In this document: in pieces, positions 1 through 5,749 of the stretch
How the letters are laid out: the number at the start of each line of letters is the position of its first letter
Position numbering within the stretch: position 1 is the first letter of the stretch
DNA from: an uncultured Eubacteriales bacterium
GTDB lineage: Bacteria; Bacillota; Clostridia; Oscillospirales; CAG-382
Length of the DNA: 6,528 bases
Assembly (NCBI GenBank): GCA_900551295.1
Contig: URVJ01000036.1
Span: 1-6,528 of the forward strand
Direction of reading: 5' to 3'
Program-made: the position numbers and the translations under genes
The notes under the pieces: generated by a model
What the model was told of the DNA's origin: nothing
Seen by the model: the letters and a program-made list of their open reading frames with translations, nothing else
Database searches by the model: none

Positions 1-103
1 GAAAATCTTTTGTTTACGCTCTTTAGAGTGCGACTTTTTCGATTCCGAAAAGTCGTAGAATAGAGCTGCACATGGCAGTGAATTATCTCTTTCCGCCCAA
101 AAT
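1..103 (-). repeat. Interspersed repeat, copy A (cut by left window edge)
   Basis: This stretch aligns with 5501-5604 from its very first base, so the copy continues beyond the left edge. By hand alignment there are about a dozen differences in roughly 104 columns. It ends in the shared block TTTCCGCCCAAAAT (90-103), 17 bases from the typA stop codon. Strand is given in the sense of the typA transcript, in which it reads TTTTGGGCGGAAA first. It carries the core hairpin at 31-55: CGAC/GTCG and TTTTCG/CGAAAA stems, an ATTC loop and one bulged T. There is no T-tract after the hairpin, so it is not a classical terminator of typA. Weak similarity to the other copies may continue to about 117. Confidence 0.85.
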
Positions 104-120
104 ACTCTAAAGCCAATACC

Positions 121-1938
121 TTACTTCTTCGCGTTAGCCTTTGCACGGTTGACGTTGTTGAGAATAGCCTTTCTCAGACGAATCGACTTCGGAGTTACCT
201 CAATAAGCTCGTCGTCGTTGATAAACTCTATTGCCTCTTCAAGGCTGTGAATCTTCGGAGTTACAAGTCTGAGAGCCTCGTCCGCACCCGAAGAACGAAC
301 CGCGGTCATATGCTTTTTCTTGCATACGTTTACTACAATATCGTCCGTCTTTGCGCTTTCGCCGACTATCTGACCTTCGTAAACTTCCTGCGACGCCACA
401 ACAAACATCGTGCCTCTGTCCTGAACGTTGTAAATACCGTAGGACGTGGTTTTTCCCGTTTCGTAAGCAACCAGAGAACCTGTTGTGCGCTTTGCGATTT
501 CACCCTTGTAAGGCGTGTAGCCGAAGAATATTGAGTTTATGATGCCCTCTCCGCGCGTGTCGGTAAGAAATTCGTTTCTGTAACCGAAAAGACCTCTCGT
601 CGGAATGTGGAATACAATGTGCATTCTGTCTCCGCGCGGCGTCATGTCTATCATCTCGCCTTTTCTCGCGCCGAGCTTTTCAATAACCGAACCCATGTAT
701 TCCTGAGGAACGTCGCATGAAACCTCTTCCATAGGCTCCATCTTTACGCCGTTTTCTTCCTTGAACAGAACCTTGGGCGCGCTGACCTGGAATTCGTAGC
801 CTTCGCGGCGCATGGTTTCTATGAGAATCGAAAGATGCATTTCGCCTCGGCCCATGACCTTGAACGCCTCTGTTGTGTCTGTATCCTCAACTCTTAACGA
901 TACGTCCTTTAACAGCTCCTTGTAAAGACGTGCGCGCAGATGGCGCGAGGTGCAGAACTTGCCCTCCGTTCCCGCAAAAGGAGAATCGTTTACCAAGAAT
1001 GTCATTTCAAGGGTAGGCTCTGAGATCTTTACAAACGGAAGCGCTTCGGGTGCGCTCGGATCGCAGAGAGTATCTCCGATAGTTACGTTTTCGATACCCG
1101 ATACGCAGACAATATCGCCTGCCGTTGCGCTGTCAACGGGAACACGCTTGAGTCCGTCTATCGTAAAGAGGTTTACTATCTTTGAATTATAGGGGTCGTG
1201 AAGTTCGTGATGGTGGCAGACGGTTACGTTCATGTTTTTGTTGAAAACGCCGCGCTCTATTCTGCCGGTCGCAATTCTTCCGACATACTCGTTATAGTCG
1301 ATCGACGATACAAGCATCTGTGCTTTTCCCTTTTCGTCAACTTCGGGAGCCGGAATATGATTTATAATAGTGTCGAACAGCGGTATAAGGTTGTCCTCCT
1401 GCATATCGGGAGTAAGCGAAGCCGTGCCGTTTCTGCCCGAGCAGAATACTACGGGGCTGTCAAGCTGTTCGTCGGTTGCGTCAAGAGAAATGAGAAGTTC
1501 GAGAACCTCGTCCACAACTTCAAGCGGACGCGCGCCGGGTCTGTCAACCTTGTTTACGACGATTATAACCTTGTGACCGAGTTCAAGCGCTTTCTGAAGA
1601 ACGAATCTTGTCTGCGGCATTGTACCCTCGAATGCGTCAACCAAAAGCAGTACGCCGTTTACCATTTTGAGTATACGCTCTACTTCACCGCCGAAATCCG
1701 CGTGTCCGGGAGTGTCTACAACGTTTATCTTGATGTCCTTGTAGACAATGGACGTGTTTTTGGCGAGAATCGTAATTCCGCGTTCTCTTTCAAGGTCGTT
1801 GGAGTCCATGACTCTGTCCTCGACAACTTCGTTTGTTCTGAAAGTTCCGCTCTGCTTTAACATTTCGTCAACAAGCGTCGTCTTGCCGTGGTCAACATGG
1901 GCAACTATCGCGATGTTTCTCAAATCATTTCTTATCAT
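121..1938 (-). CDS. typA: Ribosome-associated translational GTPase TypA/BipA
   Basis: TypA/BipA is an EF-G-like GTPase that binds the 70S ribosome and supports 50S assembly and growth under stress such as cold. The 605-residue length is normal for the family. Visible GTPase motifs are G1 AHVDHGKT (13-20), the switch I RERGITI motif (51-57), G3 DTPGH (75-79), G4 NKVD (129-132) and a G5-like SGRNG (167-171). EF-Tu-like and EF-G-like domains follow. The C-terminal part has family-typical segments such as TRGLFGYRNEFLTDTRGEG and KKHMTAVRSSGADEALRL. The ATG start is supported by AGAGG at 1946-1950 with a 7-nt spacer and by the expected MIR-DLRNIAI N-terminus. It is divergent from dacF and its 3' end abuts repeat copy A. 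I see no intrinsic terminator in the visible 120 bases after the stop. LepA and EF-G are excluded by the length and by the BipA-specific C-terminus. Confidence 0.97.
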   Translation of the reverse strand: MIRNDLRNIAIVAHVDHGKTTLVDEMLKQSGTFRTNEVVEDRVMDSNDLERERGITILAKNTSIVYKDIKINVVDTPGHADFGGEVERILKMVNGVLLLVDAFEGTMPQTRFVLQKALELGHKVIIVVNKVDRPGARPLEVVDEVLELLISLDATDEQLDSPVVFCSGRNGTASLTPDMQEDNLIPLFDTIINHIPAPEVDEKGKAQMLVSSIDYNEYVGRIATGRIERGVFNKNMNVTVCHHHELHDPYNSKIVNLFTIDGLKRVPVDSATAGDIVCVSGIENVTIGDTLCDPSAPEALPFVKISEPTLEMTFLVNDSPFAGTEGKFCTSRHLRARLYKELLKDVSLRVEDTDTTEAFKVMGRGEMHLSILIETMRREGYEFQVSAPKVLFKEENGVKMEPMEEVSCDVPQEYMGSVIEKLGARKGEMIDMTPRGDRMHIVFHIPTRGLFGYRNEFLTDTRGEGIINSIFFGYTPYKGEIAKRTTGSLVAYETGKTTSYGIYNVQDRGTMFVVASQEVYEGQIVGESAKTDDIVVNVCKKKHMTAVRSSGADEALRLVTPKIHSLEEAIEFINDDELIEVTPKSIRLRKAILNNVNRAKANAKK

Positions 1939-1960
1939 AAAATAACCTCTGACTTCTTTA

Positions 1961-1990
1961 AATATATCACAAACACATATTTTATCACAA
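1961..1990 (-). promoter_or_regulatory. Probable sigma-A-type promoter of typA
   Basis: On the minus strand, TTGTGA (1985-1990) is followed after 18 nt by TATATT (1961-1966), which is preceded by TGA and so forms an extended TGn -10. The expected start near 1954 would give a short leader of about 16 nt that still includes the AGAGG at 1946-1950. An alternative -10, TAAAAT (1979-1984), overlaps the same stretch. The call rests on consensus matching only. Confidence 0.45.
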
Positions 1991-2034
1991 TTTTTTTCGT
2001 ATTTATTTAATTTCCGCCATTGTTTACCATGACT

Positions 2035-2057
2035 TTTATTTTTTTTAACAAAATAAA
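2035..2057. other. AT-only inverted repeat in the typA-dacF divergent region
   Basis: TTTATTTT (2035-2042) and AAAATAAA (2050-2057) form a perfect 8-bp inverted repeat around a 7-nt loop. It lies in the middle of the 280-bp divergent intergenic region. It contains no G or C in the stem and may be chance in AT-rich DNA, or an upstream curvature or binding element. Apart from this and the typA promoter, I see no small gene or riboswitch-like structure in 1939-2218. Confidence 0.3.
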
Positions 2058-2218
2058 CACATTCCGCGTATTTGCGGCAAAAAACCTCTCCGATACCGTG
2101 CGGAAATCAAGGGGCAATGTTTAAGGTTACAGCATAATTTTCTGCTTTTGGGAATATTTCGGGCTTGTTTTGCAAATATTTATTAACGTAAACAAAATTG
2201 AATGCGGAGGTAATCAGC

Positions 2219-3406
2219 ATGAAAAATAAATTTCGCAGGGTACTTGCGTTTCTGCTCTGCGCGGCTTGCATGGGATTTGTCAAAATAAGCGCCTACGATA
2301 GCACAAAAAGCGCGTTAAGAGAGGATATTCAGGCTGCGGCGTCGGGCGCGGTACTTGAAATAAGCTGCGAATCGGCGTGTCTTATGGAGGCATCGACGGG
2401 TGAGATACTTTACGAACAGAATTCCGACGAAAGGCTTGAGCCTGCATCGGTCACAAAGATAATGTCGTTATTGCTGATAACGGAGGCTATTGACAACGGT
2501 GATATAAAACTTGATGACGGAGTTGCGGGAAGTGCGCACGCAGCAAGCATGGGCGGCTCACAGATATGGCTCGAAGTCGGCGAAACGCTCTCGGTAAACG
2601 ATATGTTAAAGGCAATCGCCGTTGCAAGCGCGAACGACTGCACGGTGGCTATGGCAGAGCATCTTGCCGGCAGCGAGGAAACATTTGTTGCCAGAATGAA
2701 CGAGCGCGCACAGCAGCTCGGCATGGAAAACACGCACTTTTCAAACTGCACGGGTCTTCCCGTAGAAAACCATTACACAACGGCGCATGACATTGCGATT
2801 ATGACAAGAGAGCTGTTAAAGCACGAAATAATCTTCGACTACACCACGATCTGGACAGACACTCTCAGAAACGGCGCAATGGGACTTGCAAACACCAACA
2901 AGCTCATACGGTTCTACAATGGCGCAAACGGCATGAAAACCGGCTTTACGTCAAGCGCTCTGTACTGCCTTTCGGCAACGGCAAAGCGCGGCGATATGCA
3001 GCTTATAGCCACGGTCATGAAAGGCCCGACTTCCGACAAACGCTTTCAGGACGCAAAAAAGCTGCTTGACTACGGATTTGCAAACTTCTGTCTTTACACG
3101 CCCGAAATCAATATAGCAAAAACCCTTCCCGTCACCTGCGGAACAAAGCAAAGCGTTAAGATAAAGTGCGAAAACAAGCCGCTGCTGCTGCCGAAAGGCA
3201 CCGAAAAAAATGTTGAAAGCAATGCGGTTATCGAAGAAAAATTAGCCGCGCCCGTTACAAAAGGACAAAAAGTCGGTCACGTTTCATACAGCGTCGGCGG
3301 CAAAGAGATAGCAAGAATTCCCGTCACGGCGTCGGGAAATGTCGCTAAGCTGTCGTTTTCGGATATACTTTCTAGACTTATAAAAGAGAGCGTTTCCGTA
3401 AGATAA
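2219..3406 (+). CDS. dacF: D-alanyl-D-alanine carboxypeptidase, DacF/PBP5-type (peptidase S11)
   Basis: This low-molecular-weight penicillin-binding protein removes the terminal D-Ala from peptidoglycan stem peptides outside the membrane. The N-terminus is a signal peptide: basic residues KNKFRR, a hydrophobic stretch to about residue 20, and likely cleavage near 24-26. All three serine-peptidase motifs are present: SVTK (Ser77, Lys80), SAN (137-139) and KTG (240-242). The family HFxN segment is at 173-176. A beta-rich PBP5 C-terminal domain follows, and the last 20 or so residues look amphipathic, as in membrane-anchored PBP5 proteins. I chose the ATG at 2219 (395 aa) because GGAGG sits at 2206-2210 with an 8-nt spacer; the in-frame TTG at 2198 lies upstream of that site and would place it inside the gene. 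The symbol is by resemblance; dacA or dacB is possible. No spoIIA genes are adjacent. No clear terminator precedes pgi. Confidence 0.93.
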   Translation: MKNKFRRVLAFLLCAACMGFVKISAYDSTKSALREDIQAAASGAVLEISCESACLMEASTGEILYEQNSDERLEPASVTKIMSLLLITEAIDNGDIKLDDGVAGSAHAASMGGSQIWLEVGETLSVNDMLKAIAVASANDCTVAMAEHLAGSEETFVARMNERAQQLGMENTHFSNCTGLPVENHYTTAHDIAIMTRELLKHEIIFDYTTIWTDTLRNGAMGLANTNKLIRFYNGANGMKTGFTSSALYCLSATAKRGDMQLIATVMKGPTSDKRFQDAKKLLDYGFANFCLYTPEINIAKTLPVTCGTKQSVKIKCENKPLLLPKGTEKNVESNAVIEEKLAAPVTKGQKVGHVSYSVGGKEIARIPVTASGNVAKLSFSDILSRLIKESVSVR

Positions 3407-3440
3407 GCATAAATATTACAAAATACGTCACAAAATGACA

Positions 3441-3469
3441 TTGTATTGTATATAAGTGGGGGGTATAAT
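3441..3469 (+). promoter_or_regulatory. Promoter of pgi
   Basis: A perfect TATAAT (3464-3469) lies 17 nt downstream of TTGTAT (3441-3446), a half match to the -35 consensus. The start would be near 3476, leaving a leader of about 25 nt that includes the GGAGG at 3486-3490. The spacer ends in six consecutive Gs (3458-3463) directly before the -10. This argues that pgi can be transcribed independently of dacF. Confidence 0.6.
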
Positions 3470-3500
3470 AAATTGAAATAAAAATGGAGGTAATTTTACC

Positions 3501-4841
3501 ATGGCTATTAAGTGTAACGACAAATTTGTCAAAAAGTTCGTATTGGACAGTGATATAGAGGCTCTTATTCCGGCTCTCAAGGACGCTCACGAAAAAATCA
3601 TAAACAAGAGCGGCGAGGGTTCGGATTTTCTCGGCTGGCATTCTCTTCCCGTTGACTACGACAAGGAAGAATTCGCGAGAATCAAGGCTGCCGCAAAGAG
3701 AATTCAGGGAATGTGCGACGTTCTGGTTGTAATCGGCATCGGCGGTTCATATCTCGGTGCGCGTGCGGCGATAGAATACATCAAGTCGCCCAACTACAAT
3801 CTTCTCGAAAAAGACACGCCCTCTATATTCTTCATAGGCAACTCCATAAGTCCGTCCGCACTTTCCGAAACCCTTAAAATGTGCGAGGGCAAAGACATCT
3901 GCGTAAACGTAATCTCTAAGTCCGGCACAACTACCGAGCCTGCCGTAGCGTTCAGAATTTTCCGCGAACTTCTCGAAAAGAAGTACGGCAAGGACGGCGC
4001 AAAAGAAAGAATTTTTGCAACCACCGACAAGGCGCGCGGAACTCTTAAAGAATTTTCCGACAAATCCGGCTACGAAACATTTGTAATTCCTGACGATGTA
4101 GGAGGACGTTACTCGGTACTGACCGCGTGCGGACTTCTTCCGATTGCGGTTGCGGGCTGCGATATTGACGAAATAATGAAAGGCGCTGCCGACGCTTACA
4201 AGGAGCTTTCGGTATGCGACATAGAAAAGAACGACGCATACAAATATGCAGTTCTCAGAAACGCGCTTTACAGAAAAGACAAGAGCGTTGAAATAATGGC
4301 TTGCTACGAGCCTGCTTACCAGTACATGAACGAATGGTGGAAGCAGCTCTTCGGCGAAAGTGAGGGCAAGGACGGCAAAGGTTTATTCCCTGCGTCGGTA
4401 ATTTATTCCACGGACCTCCACTCTCTCGGTCAGATAGTACAGGAAGGCAGAAGAATTATATTTGAAACTGTCGTTGACATTGACAAGCAGAATGCAAGCG
4501 TTGTGATCCCCAACGATCCCAACAATGTTGACAACCTCAACTTCCTTTCCGGTCATGAGCTTAACGAAGCCAACAAGAAGGCTTATCTTGCAACCGTATT
4601 TGCACACACCGACGGAAACGTTCCGAACATTGTGCTTGAAGTGCCGTCAAGAGACGAATACGACTACGGTTATCTTGTTTACTTCTTTGAACTTGCGTGC
4701 GCAGCATCGGGTTACATTCTCGGAGTAAATCCGTTCAACCAGCCCGGCGTTGAAGCATACAAGAAGAACATGTTTGCTCTCCTCGGCAAGCCCGGCGAAG
4801 AAAACGAAAAGAGAAGAAAAGAACTCGAAGCGAGAATGTAA
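3501..4841 (+). CDS. pgi: Glucose-6-phosphate isomerase
   Basis: PGI interconverts glucose 6-phosphate and fructose 6-phosphate in the cytoplasm, serving glycolysis, gluconeogenesis and cell-wall sugar supply. The 446-residue length fits the short bacterial form typical of Gram-positives. Visible features are the first SIS-domain motif GIGGSYLGARAA (79-90), the phosphate-binding SKSGTTTEP (139-147), the DDVGGRYSVLTACGLLP signature (198-214), FGESEGKDGKG (284-294), STDLHSLGQ (303-311) and the second PGI signature ending NQPGVEAYKK (413-422). By family knowledge the likely catalytic residues are Glu286, His307 and Lys421, and all are present. The start is fixed by GGAGG at 3486-3490, 10 nt before the ATG. 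It lies 94 bp after dacF with its own promoter. Its 3' flank holds repeat copy B, and the first strong terminator is about 290 bp beyond the stop, so the mRNA may have a long 3' UTR. Confidence 0.97.
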   Translation: MAIKCNDKFVKKFVLDSDIEALIPALKDAHEKIINKSGEGSDFLGWHSLPVDYDKEEFARIKAAAKRIQGMCDVLVVIGIGGSYLGARAAIEYIKSPNYNLLEKDTPSIFFIGNSISPSALSETLKMCEGKDICVNVISKSGTTTEPAVAFRIFRELLEKKYGKDGAKERIFATTDKARGTLKEFSDKSGYETFVIPDDVGGRYSVLTACGLLPIAVAGCDIDEIMKGAADAYKELSVCDIEKNDAYKYAVLRNALYRKDKSVEIMACYEPAYQYMNEWWKQLFGESEGKDGKGLFPASVIYSTDLHSLGQIVQEGRRIIFETVVDIDKQNASVVIPNDPNNVDNLNFLSGHELNEANKKAYLATVFAHTDGNVPNIVLEVPSRDEYDYGYLVYFFELACAASGYILGVNPFNQPGVEAYKKNMFALLGKPGEENEKRRKELEARM

Positions 4842-4878
4842 ATCGGAAAGTACACTTGTGCTTGGCAGATTTGGGGTT

Positions 4879-5240
4879 GTTTTGGGCGGAAATAGGTTAC
4901 TTTCTTCAAAGTGCGACTTTATATGCCCACTTTTCGGAATCGAAAAGGTGGCGCTCTAAAGGGTGTAAATCAAAAGATTTTTGCCGCTCAAACGCCTCAG
5001 CGAAAGCTCGGCTTCTTCTCCACACGTCAAATTATTGTCGGTAAGACTTTTACGCACCTCCGAAGTTTTAAATCTTCGCTCGCAGATGCTCCGCACTGCT
5101 CGATAATGGGGTTTGTACAAACTTTTGACCCTTGCGAAAGCAAGGGTTATTTTTTGTATTTTCTAACAGTCAACAGGACTCGTTTTTCTGCCCGGCTTGC
5201 CTGACGGCAAGAAACTTGGTTCAAATTCTACTTTTGTGTT
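4879..5240 (+). repeat. Interspersed repeat, copy B (longest copy, in the pgi 3' flank)
   Basis: On the plus strand this copy reads GTTTTGGGCGGAAA (4879-4892), then the core hairpin (4927-4951), then CTCTAAAG and the block CAAAAGATTTTTGCCGCTCA, which match copies A and C in reverse complement. After that it has a hairpin with a GAAA loop (4994-5012) and about 90 nt absent from copy C. This extra part includes CGAAG/CTTCG arms at 5061-5078. Homology resumes at ATAATGGGGTTTGTAC (about 5103-5118) and continues through CAGTCAACAGGACT (5168-5181), hairpin CTTGCC-TGAC-GGCAAG (5196-5211) and TACTTTTGTGTTT. It starts 37 nt after the pgi stop. Long open frames across it are not convincing as genes. 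Function is unknown. Confidence 0.85.
5128..5156 (+). terminator. Intrinsic terminator inside repeat copy B, likely for pgi
   Basis: An 8-bp perfect stem, ACCCTTGC (5128-5135) with GCAAGGGT (5140-5147), is closed by a GAAA tetraloop and followed by TATTTTTTG. This is a textbook Rho-independent terminator on the plus strand. It lies about 290 bp after the pgi stop, inside the repeat. The equivalent place in copy C does not form this hairpin. Confidence 0.85.
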
Positions 5241-5244
5241 TAAT

Positions 5245-5291
5245 AAAAAACTCTGTGCAAAGTATTTAACAATGCACAGAGTTATATTTTT
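5245..5291. terminator. Bidirectional intrinsic terminator between convergent pgi and dnaJ
   Basis: An 11-bp perfect stem, AACTCTGTGCA (5249-5259) with TGCACAGAGTT (5273-5283), encloses a 13-nt AT-rich loop. An A-run lies on the left (5245-5250) and TATATTTTTG on the right. It can therefore terminate transcription in either direction. It sits exactly between repeat copies B and C, where the pgi and dnaJ transcripts would meet. Confidence 0.85.
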
Positions 5292-5332
5292 GTATTAATT
5301 CAGAACCGATTGCACTTTTCCACAAACCAGCC

Positions 5333-5604
5333 AAACATTAAAGTAAAATTCAGCCGTAGTCATCTCGCGACAGCGAGCTGGTCGTAAAGGTAAGTCCTGT
5401 TGACTGTTTGAGTATATGAAAAGTAACACTTGCACCGAAAATAGTTTAACTTAGTACAGAACCCCATATCCGCGCGCCTGTCGCGCGGCGTCTGAGCCGC
5501 GAAAATCTTTTGTTTTACACTCTTTAGAGCGCCACTTTTTCGATTCCGAAAAGTGAGAGAATAGAGTTGCACATGGAAGTGAATAATCCGTTTCCGCCCA
5601 AAAT
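5333..5604 (-). repeat. Interspersed repeat, copy C (in the dnaJ 3' flank)
   Basis: This is the inverted partner of copy B and a direct partner of copy A (5501-5604 matches 1-103). Strand is given in the sense of the dnaJ transcript. From its dnaJ-proximal end it holds the TTTCCGCCCAAAAT block (5591-5604), the core hairpin (5533-5555) with CAC/GTG outer pairs, and a very GC-rich hairpin CCGCGCG/CGCGCGG (5470-5476 and 5482-5488). The shared TGTACAGAACCCCAT-like block, AGTCCTGTTGACTG (5394-5407) and hairpin CTCGC/GCGAG (5364-5377) follow. The far end AAACATTAAAGTA (5333-5345) matches the end of copy B. It is about 90 nt shorter than B. Weak similarity may extend to about 5615. Confidence 0.85.
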
Positions 5605-5649
5605 CCCCATGCCAGTGTCTAACGATACAAAGCTGGCGGCACAGAGTAT

Positions 5650-5675
5650 CCCTCAATTCTTTTCTAAATTAAGGG
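5650..5675 (-). other. Hairpin in the dnaJ 3' flank
   Basis: CCCTCAATT (5650-5658) and AATTAAGGG (5667-5675) pair over nine positions around an 8-nt loop. The one imperfect pair is C-A on the plus strand but G-U in minus-strand RNA, so the stem is complete only in the dnaJ transcript. There is no T-tract after it, so it is not a classical terminator; it could be a 3'-end stability structure. Confidence 0.4.
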
Positions 5676-5692
5676 CTACTGTTTTCTTTGCA

Positions 5693-5714
5693 GCTTTCTT
5701 TTTAAAAAGAAAGC
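5693..5714. repeat. 22-bp perfect palindrome downstream of dnaJ
   Basis: GCTTTCTTTTT (5693-5703) is followed directly by its exact reverse complement (5704-5714). It lies 33 bp past the dnaJ stop codon. The palindrome has no built-in loop and only two GC-containing ends, and the T-runs fall inside the arms, so it could act as a weak bidirectional terminator or as a protein-binding site. Its function is not established by sequence. Confidence 0.6.
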
Positions 5715-5749
5715 GCGTACTCTTTAAGCGCGTACTCCTTGTACTCCTT
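5711..5749 (-). repeat. 15-bp tandem repeat overlapping the dnaJ stop codon
   Basis: Two consecutive 15-bp units, 5711-5725 and 5726-5740, differ at one base (AAGCGCGTACTCTTT and AAGCGCGTACTCCTT). A third partial unit GTACTCCTT (5741-5749) runs into the stop codon at 5748-5750. In the dnaJ sense the units read AAGGAGTAC followed by GCGCTT. The array overlaps the end of the adjacent 22-bp palindrome by four bases. Confidence 0.8.

Noticed and set aside
1198..1860. Open frame of 220 codons on the plus strand opposite typA.
   Set aside because: It is a shadow of the typA coding frame; the minus-strand protein is a full, motif-complete TypA.
2198..2221. Upstream TTG as the start of dacF.
   Set aside because: The TTG precedes the GGAGG at 2206-2210, which is correctly spaced for the ATG at 2219. 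The later start also gives a clean signal peptide.
2232..2275. Lipobox-like LCAAC in the signal peptide of the carboxypeptidase.
   Set aside because: The -3 position is Cys instead of Leu, Val or Ile, and PBP5-type enzymes are normally anchored by the C-terminal amphipathic helix, which is present here.
3427..3439. GTCA/TGAC inverted repeat after dacF as a terminator.
   Set aside because: The stem is only four pairs and no T-run follows; it also overlaps the region just upstream of the pgi promoter.
5168..5182. CTAACAGTCAAC-like sequence considered as an integron attC or recombinase site.
   Set aside because: There is no matching complementary core at the other end, no gene cassette and no integrase in the window.
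4911..5204. Open frame of 97 codons across repeat copy B on the plus strand.
   Set aside because: It lies wholly inside the repeat, has no ribosome-binding site I can defend, and contains a terminator hairpin. Its conserved piece TFRNRK-GALK recurs in copy C in the same frame. However, a one-base deletion in copy A breaks that frame, and the central and later parts show amino-acid changes at most sites.
5360..5656. Open frame of 98 codons across repeat copy C on the minus strand, partly similar to the one in copy B.
   Set aside because: The similarity follows from the shared repeat DNA. Frame is kept between B and C, partly because the extra segment in B is close to a multiple of three, but it is lost in copy A and there is no supporting start signal.
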